Shown: positions 32,074 through 41,632 of the stretch, piece after piece
Layout of the letters: each line of letters begins with the position of its first letter
Numbering within the stretch: position 1 is the first letter of the stretch
From: Eledone cirrhosa
Lineage: Eukaryota > Mollusca > Cephalopoda > Octopoda > Eledonidae
DNA length: 64,000 bases
NCBI GenBank assembly: GCA_964016885.1
Contig: OZ024757.1
Span: 22,297,901 to 22,361,900 of the forward strand
Reading direction: 5' to 3'
The notes under the pieces: generated by a model
Database searches by the model: none
Told to the model about the DNA's origin: nothing
The model's input: only the letters and a program-made list of their open reading frames with translations
Made by a program: the position numbers and the translations under genes

Positions 32074-32300
32074 ACCCTTCTGTCATCACATTTCTAATGA
32101 AAGACATTGCCTATGATTTACAAATAATTTTGAAAATAATATAGGATTTGAAGGGATTTAGGAATAAATACTAACGTTCTTCTTACTAAGTTGATGTTTG
32201 GAACATAACTTAATATTATAATGGGAGTTTTGTTTTAAATAAATAAAAATGGCTTATTACTATGTTTCTAATGAAAGAGACAGTCTACGGTTTTCAAATC
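32074..32300. mobile_element. T2-family AT-rich repeat
   Basis: TTAACCCTTCTGTCATCACA, TTTCTAATGAAAGACATTGC, AAGTTGATGTTTGGAACATA and a second TTTCTAATGAAAGAG in order. Confidence 0.6.
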
Positions 32301-32629
32301 AACCTCACATCATTCTCAAATAGCCAATTCAATAAAGCTGTAAATAAATACCATATACAAAGATAATTCTTAAAATATATCATTAAAATTACTTTATCTA
32401 GATTTTCTCTTAAAGTTTTCCATTTCTATCTTGGTTTTTAGAATAGAGACAACAAAAGGTGGTTGGTGTCAGGAAGGGTTTCTGGCTAAAAAACATTGAC
32501 TTAAATTATGCCAATCCATGTCAGCATGGAAACGTGAAGAAAATAAAAAAAATATTGATGATATTGAATTCTGAAGGATTACAGAATTATGTTTCATCAT
32601 TGATTTCTAATTTAGACTGAAGGCCAGCA

Positions 32630-32818
32630 AATTTGGTGGAAGAGAGGGCAAAGTTGATTAAATCAACTCCATTACTTGACTGGTATTTCATTTTATCAAC
32701 CCTGGAAGGATGGAAGGCAAAGTTGACCTCGGCCAGATTTGAAATCAGAATGTAAAGAGCCAGCACAAATACCACAATGACATTTTAATTGACGCTCCAC
32801 CAATTCTGCCAATCCACA
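32630..32818 (-). mobile_element. Old SINE-C-like copy (TACTTGACTGG subfamily)
   Basis: ACTTGACTGGTATTTCATTT, GGATGGAAGGCAAAGTTGAC, CTCGGCCAGATTTGAA and a terminal AATTCTGCCAATCCACA, all in minus orientation. A 62-aa open frame lies on top and is not a gene. Confidence 0.72.
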
Positions 32819-32833
32819 ATCCTATACCTACAA

Positions 32834-33022
32834 ATAATTGTTTCTACTTTTGGCACAAGGACAGCAATAACCCAGTACATTACTGGTACTTTATTTTATC
32901 GACCCCGTAAGGATGAAAGGCAAAGTTAACCTCGGCGGGATTTGAACTCAGTTCGTAAAGGGACGTAACTATGCTGCAAAGCATGGCGTCCAACCCTCTA
33001 CTGATACTGCCAATCCACCGAC
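32834..33022 (-). mobile_element. SINE-C, full-length
   Basis: Complete from AATTGTTTCTACTTTTGGCA through the B box (GGCGGGATTTGAACTC) to CTACTGATACTGCCAATCCA, the reverse complement of the tRNA-like head. Confidence 0.92.
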
Positions 33023-33039
33023 AAATAATATTCATACAA

Positions 33040-33380
33040 AGGCTGTCTCAAAAGTTCATAGGCTGACTATGAAGGAGTGATGCTAGAGCTGTGAAATTTT
33101 GCATGCATTAATTTCAATGCTTCTTATTAATAACTGCATTATTTCATTCCAGGGACTGTGTTGAAAAATATACCTCATTTGGTCATTCCATGAGAGTATC
33201 TTGGTCATAAGCTGACTATGAAGGAGTGATGCTAGAATTGTGAAATTTTGCATGCATTAATTTCAACTCTTCTTCTTGATAACTACATTATTTCTTACCA
33301 GGGACTATGCTGAAAAATAAACCTCAGTTGGTCATTCCATGAGAGTATCTTAGTCAGCCTATCAACGTTTCAGCCGACCC
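33040..33380. mobile_element. mariner-type MITE (M2), internally duplicated
   Basis: Ends AGGCTGTCTCAAAAGTTCAT and the complement-like TCAGCCTATCAACGTTTCAG-CCGACCCT. The interior CTGACTATGAAGGAGTGATG and GAAATTTTGCATGCATTAAT occur twice, about 157-160 bp apart, so this is a dimer of the M1 unit. Confidence 0.7.
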
Positions 33381-33583
33381 TCATACATGTTCATCATACA
33401 AGGTTCTTCTTATCCAATGTCTAAAATAGTTATAAATTCAGCTGTGAATTCCTCATTAACTAATCATTAACTAATCATAATATTAATGTATCTGGTTAGA
33501 AATACTGAAGAACATGTCATTAGCTTCGTAATAATCTAACTTTCATTTACTATTTTCCTGGAGAGGGGTGGGTTGTGCCAGGT

Positions 33584-34005
33584 TTAACCCTTTAGCATTC
33601 ACATTACTCTATATATAGTATTGTATTTTCATGGTAAAGGCTTTACCTCACATAATATTCACATTATATATACTATTACATTTTCACGGTAAAGGCTTTA
33701 CCTCACATAATATCTCACATAATATTCACATTATATATATTATTATATTTTCATGGTAAAGGCTTTACCTCACATAATATCTCACATAACATTTACATTA
33801 CTCTATATATACTATTATATTTTCACAGTAAAGGCTTTACCTCACATAATTATGTCACATAATATCGAATCTATGAGATTTTGAAAGTATTTATTTTGAG
33901 AACAATACCTTAACATCAGTTTGAGCAGCCAGTTACAGCCAGTTTCAACAGAAAGAAGTAGAGAATTCTGGCCGGTTTTGGCCGGTTTGAACATTAAAGG
34001 GTTAA
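33584..34005. mobile_element. piggyBac-like TTAA MITE (P2) with four-unit internal array
   Basis: TTAACCCTTTAGCATTCACA at the left and GAACATTAAAGGGTTAA at the right. The left sub-terminal block (TATTTTCATGG, TAAAGGCTTTACC, TCACATAATAT) is repeated four times at about 33600-33870. The right half (AGCCAGTTACAGCCAGTTTC, GAGAATTCTGGCCGG) is single-copy. Confidence 0.85.
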
Positions 34006-34065
34006 TATGTCCAACAAATGCCTACAGTACCTTACAACTACCTCAGGTATTACGGTTCTGTACAT

Positions 34066-34404
34066 ACATACAGACTTGCATATATATGTACAAACACACA
34101 TACAAACAGACACATATACTTGCATACATATATACACACACAAATACTTGCATACATACACATGTACACACGAATACTTGCATACATACATATGTACCTA
34201 TGTACATATATAGACACACACACACACACATACACATGCCGAAATTATGTACTCACACGCTTACATACATATATATATATATACACACACACACAAATAC
34301 TTGCATACGTACACATGTACACACACAAATACTTGCATATAAACATATGTACCTACGTACATATATAGACACATACTTGCATACATAAGTGAACTCATAC
34401 ATAC

Positions 34405-34435
<31 letters not shown>

Positions 34436-34446
34436 CATACACACAC
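34066..34446. repeat. (TACA)n-rich minisatellite
   Basis: CAAATACTTGCATACATACA recurs about every 40-50 bp among (CA)n and (TACA)n. All overlapping frames are artefacts. Confidence 0.85.
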
Positions 34447-34954
34447 TGCCTATTTGCCTTTCATGTAGTATTTCATCACAGCACTCTATGTAATGGGCTG
34501 TGATGTGAATAGGGAGACCCCACCACCCAACATTTCCCCTACTTTCCAGTTCCAGAAGCTGGAGGGGTGGGGGTGACTTGTAGCATTTATCCCAGCCTCA
34601 ACGCCCACAGACAAAATTTACAGAAAATAAATGAATAAAGTAAAAGAAATGAAACTAAGATTGAAATCAGATGTACTTTCACTTTCGTTTTTAAAATGTC
34701 ATAGTCTATTGGACTAGGTGGCTATCCTGACCTTTTCCCCATCTCTTTTACAGGTTTTCCCTCCCTTCTTATGTAAAGTAACACAACCTTACTGTCAGGA
34801 CAAGCTGACATATATTTAAAAGCTTCTATTTAACAGTGACATTAAAATGTCTTCCATAAAAGCTAATAATATTCCAAAGAAAGATAAAAAAAAAAAAGAA
34901 TAAATAAACAAACAAATAAAAGAACAATGGCACACAGTAAAATCTAATAATCAT
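34447..34954. other. Unassigned sequence
   Basis: The part 34450-34570 is of normal complexity. 34740-34762 is a strong polypyrimidine-AG, but no open frame with a donor follows. Confidence 0.35.
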
Positions 34955-35140
34955 TATATATACACACACACACATACATATATACACACACACAGTAAAA
35001 TCTAATAATCATTATACACACACACACACATTATTCACACACACATACATATATACACACACACACAGTAAAATCTAATAATCATTATACACACACACAT
35101 ACATATATACACATACATATATACACACACATACTTATTT
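34955..35140. repeat. Minisatellite CACAGTAAAATCTAATAATC with (CA)n
   Basis: Three copies of AGTAAAATCTAATAATCATT separated by (CA)n and (TATA). Confidence 0.85.
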
Positions 35141-35340
35141 AGGCACCTTGTGCTTAAATAAGAAATCATTATTAGATTTCTTATTTAGGCACAAGGCCAG
35201 CAATTTTGGGGGGAGGGGAAAGTTGATTATATCGACCCCAGTGCATTACTGGTACTTTATTTTATCGACCCTGTAAGGATGAAAGGTAAAGCAACCCTGG
35301 CGGGATTTGAACTCAGAATATAAAGGGACATACATAACTA
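35141..35340 (-). mobile_element. SINE-C, truncated, with a small foldback at its tail
   Basis: The palindrome TAAATAAGAAAT-CATTATT-AGATTTCTTATTTA (35153-35187) joins to AGGCACAAGGCCAGCA and the SINE-C body in minus orientation up to GATTTGAACTCAG. Confidence 0.8.
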
Positions 35341-35357
35341 TATGATGTATATCATAT

Positions 35358-35646
35358 TATTCTATTGCAAAATCTATTATTACATCTTAGATTTTTAGAC
35401 TTTATTATTGTCGTTGGTGGTGGTGTTGTTGGTGGTGGTGTTGTTGTTATCATCAAGGGTTATGGACTGGCAGAATCGGTAGAGCATCAGAATGCTCTAC
35501 CGATTCTGCCAGTCCATAACCCTTGATGATAACAACAACACCACCACCAACAACAACAACACCACCAACAACAACAACACCACCAACAACAATGATAATG
35601 AAGTCTAAAAATCTAAGATGTAATAATAGATTTTGCAATAGAATAA
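35358..35646. repeat. Large near-perfect palindrome carrying a SINE-C head
   Basis: Arms of about 130-145 bp run from TTCTATTGCAAAATCTATTA to its complement TAATAGATTTTGCAATAGAA. The centre GTAGAGCAT-CAG-AATGCTCTAC is the SINE-C head (GGCAGAATCGGTAGAGCATC) facing its own copy. The arms differ mainly in the number of (TTG)/(GTGGTG) triplets, so the inversion is recent relative to neighbouring repeats. Confidence 0.9.
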
Positions 35647-35651
35647 CTTCA

Positions 35652-36178
35652 CAGGGAGAGGGAGAGAGAGGTAGAGAGAGAGGTAGATAGAGAGAAACGT
35701 AGAGAGAGAAAGAGAGAGATAGAGAGAGAGAGAGATAGAGGGTAGAGAGAGGGAGAGGGAGGTAGATAGAGAGACGTAGAGAGAGAGAGAAAGAGAGATA
35801 GAGAGAGAGAGGGTAGAGAGAGTGGTAGAGGGTAGAGAGAGAGGTAGATAGAGAGAGATGTAGAGAGAAAGAGGTGTAGATAGAGAGAGATGTAGAGAGA
35901 GAGGTATGGGGTAGAGAGAGAGGTAGATAGAGAGAGAGGTAGATAGAGAGAGAGAGAAAGTGAGAGAGAGAGAGAGTAGAGAGAGTGGTAGAGGGTAGAG
36001 AGAGAGAGGTAGATAGAGAGAGACGTAGAGAGAGAGAGAAAGAGGTGTAGGTAGAGAGAGATGTAGAGAGATAGAGGGTAGAGAGAGCGGTAGAGGGTAG
36101 AGAGAGAGAGAAAGAGGTGTAGGTAGAGAGAGATGTAGAGAGAGATAGAGGTTAGAGAGAGAGAGAAAGAAGACACTT
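35652..36178. repeat. (GA)n-rich tract with GGTAGA units
   Basis: Plus strand almost all purine except the T of GGTAGA and GATAGA. Minus frames read SLSLSTSLY and are not genes. Loose higher-order repeats of about 60-70 bp are visible. Confidence 0.92.
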
Positions 36179-36990
36179 TTCCATTTTTTTTTTTTTTTCT
36201 TAATAGCAATTTGAAAACTTGGAAAAGAGAGTTGGAAATGTATTTTAGGTGATATTAGATTTTAAAAAGTATTATTGGTGTCTTTCTTATTTCAATTAAA
36301 CATCTAAAGCAGTCATATATATATATTACAGTCTTTTTGTTCAGTTCATCGTTATGTAATAATTGCTGCACTTTTATATATTTATTCATTTCAATTTATT
36401 TATTTTTATTATTATTATTTTTTTTTTTTTTGGCAGAGGGGAGCTTGTTTGATTTTTGTTACCCCCACATCACCACCTCCAATCCCCCCCCTCCCCACCA
36501 CCACAAAATTTTCATATTAGACACAAATGCAAGCTTTGATGTTTATTTGATAGCGTTTATGCAATTACCATTATTATTATTATTATTACTACTTCTACTA
36601 ATACCACCACAATTATTATTATCATTATTACTACTGTTACTGCTATTAATATTATTATTATTATTATTAGCAGTAGTAGTATTAGTAGTAGTAGATGAAA
36701 GAAAAGTTGTGTGATGGTGTTGTCATGGTTGTTGAGGAACTGGGAACTGTCTACTATCAAGAGTTGAGTGAGAACATTTTGGGTAAAGAATTAAAGAGTT
36801 GTTGGAAGTAGAGGAGAATTGGAATGAAGGAAAGAAGAAAGGATTGGAAAGAAAAGTATGAAAGAGGAGAAATGGTGTAAGGTAATGGTTACTGTATCAC
36901 ATTCTCGGTCATCCAGTGGGATGTCCCACTCATTCTACACATCGCTTCCATTAACCACTGATGATGACGATATATATATATATTAAAAAC
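36179..36990. other. Low-complexity spacer
   Basis: T-runs at 36182-36199 and 36419-36432; (ATT)n and (TAG)n-type triplets 36566-36695. The short frames here are low-complexity translations. 36700-36960 is unassigned. Confidence 0.5.
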
Positions 36991-37155
36991 CTCCCAGTCC
37001 CACACTGTAAATGTGGTTGGTGTTAGGAAGGGCAGCCAGCTGTAGAAAACCCGCCAGACAGTCCTATGCGAGCAAGACAACCACTCTTGCCTCAAGTGGG
37101 AAAACCCCCGTCCAAACCCATGCAAGCGTGGAACAGGGACGTTAAAAAAAAAAAA
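36991..37155 (+). mobile_element. LINE/SINE-A type tail fragment
   Basis: CACTGTAAATGTGGTTGGTG, TTAGGAAGGGCAGCCAGC, CAAACCCATGCAAGCGTGG and an A-run end instead of (ATG)n. Confidence 0.7.
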
Positions 37156-37164
37156 GAAATAAAT

Positions 37165-37442
37165 ATATATATACGATATTAACAAATGGAAATTATATTT
37201 ATAAAACCATATCTATTTTATTATATATATTTCAAGGATACCATGTTAAATTATGGTATGCTTTCATCAGACAAAATACAATATATACCAGTTTTATAAA
37301 TAAATATTGACATACCCTTTCAAAATGCAACCGTTACTTTTGGAAGACATCCAAATACTTGTCGAGTGCTTTATATCAGTTATAAAAATATTTGCTTGTT
37401 GTATCCCAACAATTTAAATAGAACTTTTGCATATATATATAT
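37165..37442 (-). mobile_element. Single hammerhead-carrying AT-rich element
   Basis: Same family as 5904-6333 but as one arm only: ATTAACAAATGGAAATTATA, ribozyme H6, CATCCAAATACTTGTCGAGT, TTTATATCAGTTATAAAAAT, TTGCTTGTTGTATCCCAACA. (TA)n on both sides. About 275 bp, no ORF. Confidence 0.75.
37216..37276 (-). ncRNA. Type-I hammerhead ribozyme candidate H6
   Basis: Minus strand: stem I TTTTGT (complement of 37271-37276) pairs with ATAAAA (complement of 37216-37221), one G-U. CTGATGA is the complement of 37264-37270. Stem II AAGCATACCAT pairs with ATGGTATCCTT with one mismatch. GAAA is the complement of 37230-37233, stem III the palindrome ATATATAT, and cleavage after UA. Confidence 0.75.
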
Positions 37443-37454
37443 ATATATATTTTT

Positions 37455-37610
37455 TAGAAAATATCATATATTTTCACTAGCTCTGACAGTTGGCAGGTAA
37501 GCAGTATACTGTACTGATGAAGGGTAATCACCCAGAAACATTAGTGTCTGCAGTTCTGTTTACATGCCAATACAAGAGCAAGAATGACGGGGTCATTCTA
37601 CTGACATGGC
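37455..37610 (+). mobile_element. Hammerhead-carrying element with extended outer stem
   Basis: Lies directly beside (TA)n/T-run. Around H7 the outer segments GCTCT..TTGGCA and TGCCAA..AGAGC can extend stem I. No ORF. Confidence 0.6.
37508..37554 (+). ncRNA. Type-I hammerhead ribozyme candidate H7, canonical GUC site
   Basis: Stem I ACTGTA (37508-37513) with TGCAGT (37549-37554), one G-U. Core CTGATGA 37514-37520. Stem II GGGT (37522-37525) with ACCC (37530-37533) and loop AATC. GAAA 37535-37538. Stem III ACA (37538-37540) with TGT (37545-37547) and loop TTAG. Cleavage after C37548 in GUC. Unlike the others, stem III here closes as a proper hairpin, so it should work as a monomer. Confidence 0.8.
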
Positions 37611-37696
37611 TTAAAAAGAGGCTGTTTACATAATTGCAAATGAATCAAATATTATCATTAATATTCGAAAAACTCAGATTATATTTATATATATAT

Positions 37697-38033
37697 CATC
37701 ATCATCATTTCATTTTACGTTCGCTTTTCCCTGCTTGCAAGGGTGGGACAGGAACTGATTCTGGCTTGATTTCTACAGCTGGATGCCCTTCCTAACACCA
37801 ACCTCATTTACAGTGAGTGCTGGGTGCTTTTTTGCCGTGGCACCTGCACGACCACTTTGCAGTGGAATGATAGGTACCCCACTCCCTATCATCTCATTTC
37901 TACAGCTGAGTAAACTGGAGCAATGTGAAATAAAGTGTCTTGCTCAAGGAAACAACACATCACCCGGTCTGAGAATTGAACTCACAACCTTTCGATTGCA
38001 AGACCAATGCTCTAACCACTAAGCCATGTGCCT
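37697..38033 (-). mobile_element. SINE-A, complete
   Basis: (ATC)n start, GGATGCCCTTCCTAACACCA, GTGAGTGCTGGGTGC, GAGTAAACTGGAGCAATGTG, B box and the A box AACCACTAAGCCATGTGCCT at the head. Contains the 79-aa frame found in all such copies, which is not a gene. Confidence 0.93.
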
Positions 38034-38239
38034 ATCACGATAAATTAACGGAGCCATAGACTCTCGCTATTCCCTGTCATTAATGTGCTCAAAGGAGAAG
38101 GATTCCTGAGTCCTTTATAATACAATTTGTAGAAAAGATAACACACCAGAGAGAGAAAGTGTGCCATCAATCAAACAGGGAAAACCACCAGTGTATGGAA
38201 TCTATAGCCCATGGGAGGCAAAGTAGACACACAATAATT

Positions 38240-38286
38240 AAAAGTATAAATCAAAGTGCAAATACGTATTTGCACTTTGATTTATA

Positions 38287-38291
<5 letters not shown>
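38240..38291. repeat. 52-bp perfect palindrome beside (TA)n
   Basis: Both 26-base arms match: AAAAGTATAAATCAAAGTGC-AAATAC and its exact complement. (TA)n follows immediately. Confidence 0.92.
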
Positions 38292-38335
<44 letters not shown>

Positions 38336-38339
38336 CATA

Positions 38340-38465
38340 TATAGAAATCACATCTACAGAACTAGAACTGTTTCATCCATATGAAATCATCCTGATGATC
38401 CTGAATGAAACAGTTTTAGTCCTGTAGAGGTCATTTTGATATACAATAAAAATGCCTATACTCTA
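38340..38465 (+). mobile_element. Hammerhead-type element, sibling of 29403
   Basis: Foldback phrases ACTAGAACTGTTTCAT and ATGAAACAGTTTTAGT lie around a CTGATGA. The following GTCCTGTAGAGGTCATTTT matches the 29.4-kb element. (TA)n on the left. Confidence 0.55.
38392..38432 (+). ncRNA. Degenerate hammerhead H8
   Basis: CTGATGA 38392-38398, GAAA 38407-38410, stem III ACAG (38410-38413) with CTGT (38422-38425), cleavage-site A38426. Stem II is only eight unpaired-looking bases and stem I is weak, so it is probably inactive. Confidence 0.4.
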
Positions 38466-38520
38466 CCTTTTTGAACTGCAGTTACCTCCTGCCTCCTACA
38501 CAACTCAAGACCACATATAT

Positions 38521-38595
<75 letters not shown>
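38466..38595. repeat. (TA)n with unique lead-in
   Basis: (TA)n/(TAAATA) at 38515-38596. Confidence 0.85.
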
Positions 38596-38597
<2 letters not shown>

Positions 38598-38822
38598 TGA
38601 AGGCGTGTGGCTGAGTGGTTAGAGAATTGGATTCACAATCGTGAGGTTGTGAGTTCGATTCCAGAACCGGGCGATGCGTTATGTCCTTGAGCAAGACACT
38701 TTACTTCACGTTGTTCCTTCTACCTGGAGTTGTGACCAATAGATAGTATTAGCAATTGGAAAGACCAATGTAAACACTGTTTCCTCAGTTCGATTTGACA
38801 AAAGTCGATCGTTCCTTTATAT
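38596..38822 (+). mobile_element. SINE-B, tRNA-headed, different body from SINE-A
   Basis: Head GGCGTGTGGCTGAGTGGTTA and B box GTTGTGAGTTCGATTCC, then CCTTGAGCAAGACACTTTAC, TTCTACCTGGAGTTGTGACC and TGTTTCCTCAGTTCGATTTG. The body shares only CTTGAGCAAGACACTTTA with SINE-A. Confidence 0.8.
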
Positions 38823-38834
38823 ATATATATATAT

Positions 38835-39372
38835 CACAGCACACCATGCTTTCATATTTTTCATATTTTCCTCCGCTGTGACCCGTCTGTTTCTTTCTTA
38901 CTGCTTCCCCTTTTCTCTGTATCTCTCACTTCCTTTCACCCCCTCTACCAGTCACTCTCTCCGTTAGCCTCTTCCTCACACTTTCACTCACTCACTCTCT
39001 ACTACTCCCTCTCCTACTTCCTCCCGTTTGACCTGTGCAAGATTCTTTCCTCACTCACACTTCGACCAGGTCGGATGGTCTTTATTCTCTCTCGTCTACG
39101 ATTTCACAGAACTTGTGTTCATCGATTTCAGCGACTTGACTCCTTCTTCCTCACGTTTCGTTGCATTACCATCTTTGTTTGTTTACTGTCTCGCTCGTTC
39201 CCCCTATTTACGTGCCCCAACGACTTTCTTTAGTCGTTGCTCGCACCAACCAGAGGTATATGGCCTTTAAAGCGATGAAATACTAATGAAGGCTGGAAGA
39301 TCATTGATGAAGGACTAAATTTATTCATATGTAACCCATTTGCAACCACGCAGCACGCCACGTTTTCATATT

Positions 39373-39380
<8 letters not shown>
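38835..39380. mobile_element. Element X with direct terminal repeats (about 33 bp)
   Basis: Left end CACAGCACACCATGCTTTCA-TATTTTTCATAT and right end CACGCAGCACGCCACGTTTT-CATATTTTTCATAT are direct repeats about 510 bp apart. The interior is pyrimidine-rich (CTCTCACTTCCTTTCACCCC and similar) with CGTTGCTCGCACCAACCAGA and ATTGATGAAGGACTAAAT near the right end. (TA)n on both sides. An 80-aa frame in the middle has no recognisable features. The partial copy at 3985 is inverted. Confidence 0.55.
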
Positions 39381-39425
<45 letters not shown>

Positions 39426-39435
39426 CATATATATC
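39381..39435. repeat. (TA)n
   Basis: Uninterrupted TA run between element X and the foldback copy. Confidence 0.95.
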
Positions 39436-39655
39436 AGAAAAGGTGTGGTAAAATACCAGGTGGACCATAACCCACCAGAGTACTTGATACTTGAGGTAGT
39501 AGAGTGGGTAATATGAAAAGATTCAGGACCCCGATGGCTGAGCTCCGGCCATTTTGACAGCTAGATCCGGTCAAAACGGCCAGAGCTCAGCTGTCGGGGT
39601 CCTGAATCTTATCATATTACCCACTCTATTAACCCAACTGTCGGGGTCTTGAATC
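39436..39655. mobile_element. Foldback element, CGACGG family, copy 2
   Basis: Left arm AATACCAGGTGGACCATAAC, GTAGAGTGGGTAATATGAAA, then ACCCCGATGGCTGAGCTC; right arm GAGCTCAGCTGTCGGGGTCC and ATATTACCCACTCTATTAA. The outer right arm is replaced by a repeat of GTCGGGGTCTTGAATC and then LINE sequence. Confidence 0.75.
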
Positions 39656-40024
39656 TTTCAAGGACGGGTTCAATGTCAATGTGCGTGAATGACCAAGCAT
39701 AGACGAGTTGAGAAAGAAACTGGGTATGAGAGGGATAAGTTGTGGTGAGCAGGAGAGAAGGCTGAGATGGTATGGACATGTGATGGTATTACCACTGGGT
39801 AAAGAAGTGCCAAGAAATCCCAGTAGAAGGAAGACACAGTAGAGGTAGGCCACGTAAAACATGGGCGGAGGTGGTGAGAGCAGACCTCAGATCACTGAAA
39901 CTCACTGAGGAGATGACGAAGGACGGTGACAAGTGGAGAGATGCTGTGCTGAATAGGACCCGTCCAACCCTTGTAAGCAGGGAAAAGCGGACGTAAAATG
40001 ATGATGATGATGATGATGATATAC
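39656..40024 (+). pseudogene. LINE ORF2 C-terminus and complete 3' end
   Basis: Plus strand: DELRKKLGMRGISCGEQERR and LRWYGHVM, then after a frameshift AEVVRADLRSLKLTEEMTKD and AVLNRTRPTLVSREKRT with a stop. The nucleotide end CCAACCCTTGTAAGCAGGGA-AAAGCGGACGTAAAATGATG and (ATG)n is almost identical to the SINE-A end. Confidence 0.82.
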
Positions 40025-40175
40025 TGTGTTTATCTAGTTTAGAATAGATACAATGTATCTCTGACTTTCATAAGTGTCAGTAAGGTGTCAGTAAGGACAT
40101 CTGGCAGTAAAGCATTGCCTCAAAAAGTCCCGTCCAACCCATACTAGCCTGAAAAAGTCAATGTAAAAACAATGA
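40025..40175. mobile_element. Tail-type fragment, degraded
   Basis: CCCGTCCAACCCATACTAGC and AATGTAAAAACAATGATAAT resemble a second, older LINE/SINE-A end. Confidence 0.5.
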
Positions 40176-40177
40176 TA

Positions 40178-40393
40178 ATAATTGTTTCTATTTTAGGCAG
40201 AAGGCCAACAATTTGAAGGGAAGGGGTAACTCAACTAAATTGACACCAATGCGTTACTGGTACTATATTTTATCAACCCTTGTAAGGATGAAAGGCAAAG
40301 CTAACTTCGGCGGGATTTGAAGTCAGAACATAAAGGGCCATAACTAAATACTGCAAAGCATTTTGTCCGATGCTCTACTGATCCTGCCAATAA
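40178..40393 (-). mobile_element. SINE-C, full-length but diverged
   Basis: AATTGTTTCTATTTTAGGCA to GCTCTACTGATCCTGCCAA in minus orientation. The extra segment TTTGAAGGGAAGGGGTAACT between tail and body marks the longer subfamily. Confidence 0.82.
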
Positions 40394-41210
40394 TAATGAT
40401 GTTGATGATGGTGATTATGATATCTTCTCCAAACATCTATAAACCCCACCCATCCAACCTTCTTAACTACCACCATCTATACACCCACCAACCCCTCAAC
40501 CTCGCCCAGTCCCACCATCTATACACCACCAGTACCACCCCAATTTCCCCACCACCCCCTACCACCGCATGCAATAATCATTCAGTTGCTGAACTGATTA
40601 CTGATTTAACTAATTCCTATCTGTAGTAACTAATTCATATCTTCAACTTAATTCCCTCCAATACACTTCTATAATATGCTTGATGAAAACCAACCTCCCT
40701 TCTTTCTGGCCTCCTCAGCCTAGTTCAGTTTGACAATGTTATGTTGCTATTATATTTTCCAGACAATGCTTCACAACTTGTGAAGCAATCGCTATTATCA
40801 AATAGACAGGAAATGAAATTTTATGTGGAAGACTTCATTTAGATAGGATTAGAACTTTTTGCTTGAGCGGTAAATCTCCTTTCCCCTCTCCTCCACTTCC
40901 TTGGCACACAGACAGACACACCCACAGGCACACAGAGACCCACACAGACACACACAGAGACAGACACACCCACAGGCACACAGAAACCCACACAGACACA
41001 CACAGATACTCACTGACACACACATCATTTTCAGTAAAACAAGTAAAATCCTTATTCCTCATTTCACAGTAAATCTGTTGTTAATTAGACTTCAAATTAA
41101 AGATAATTTTGTTTCTAGGAAAATGGCTTCAACTGATTTTCCATAAATCACTTTTGTTTAAGAAGAGCCAGAAACAGAGACAAGGGCTTCAGTGCTAAAT
41201 TACCAGTCTC
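40394..41210. other. Spacer with CCA-rich and (ACAG)-rich tracts
   Basis: 40440-40570 is rich in CACC/ACC. 40905-41030 holds CACACAGAGACC-type repeats. The frames here are low-complexity. No gene seen. Confidence 0.5.
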
Positions 41211-41214
41211 CTTA

Positions 41215-41436
41215 GAGAGAGGGCAGAACAGGTAGAGCGTTGGGCAACAAGCTTTGCAGCATATAGTTACAGCTCTTTAAGTTCTAAGATTAAATCCTGC
41301 TGAGGATTTGCCTTTCTTCATCCTTACAAGGATTGATAAAATAAAGTACCAGTAGCACACTGGAGTTGATTTAATCGACTCTCTCCTTCCCTCAAAATGT
41401 TTTGCCTTGTGCCTCAATCAGAAACCATTATTATTG
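41215..41436 (+). mobile_element. SINE-C, longer subfamily, diverged
   Basis: GGGCAGAACAGGTAGAGCGT, ATTAAATCCTGCTGAGG, ATAAAATAAAGTACCAGTAG, TTGATTTAATCGACTCTCTC and TTTTGCCTTGTGCCTCAATC. Confidence 0.8.
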
Positions 41437-41632
41437 AGGGCAGTGGATTGGCAGTATCGGTAGAGGGTTGGACGCCATGCTTTGACGCATAGAGTTACGT
41501 CCCTTGCCATTCTGAGTTCAAATCCCGCCGAGGTTAACTTTGCCTTTCATCCTCACGGGGTGGATGAAATAAAGTACCAGTAATACACTGGGTAATTGCT
41601 GGCCTTGTGCCTAATGTAGAAACAATTATTAT
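41437..41632 (+). mobile_element. SINE-C, full-length
   Basis: GGCAGTGGATTGGCAGTATC to TAGAAACAATTATTATTGAG. Immediately followed by another copy in the same orientation. Confidence 0.92.
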
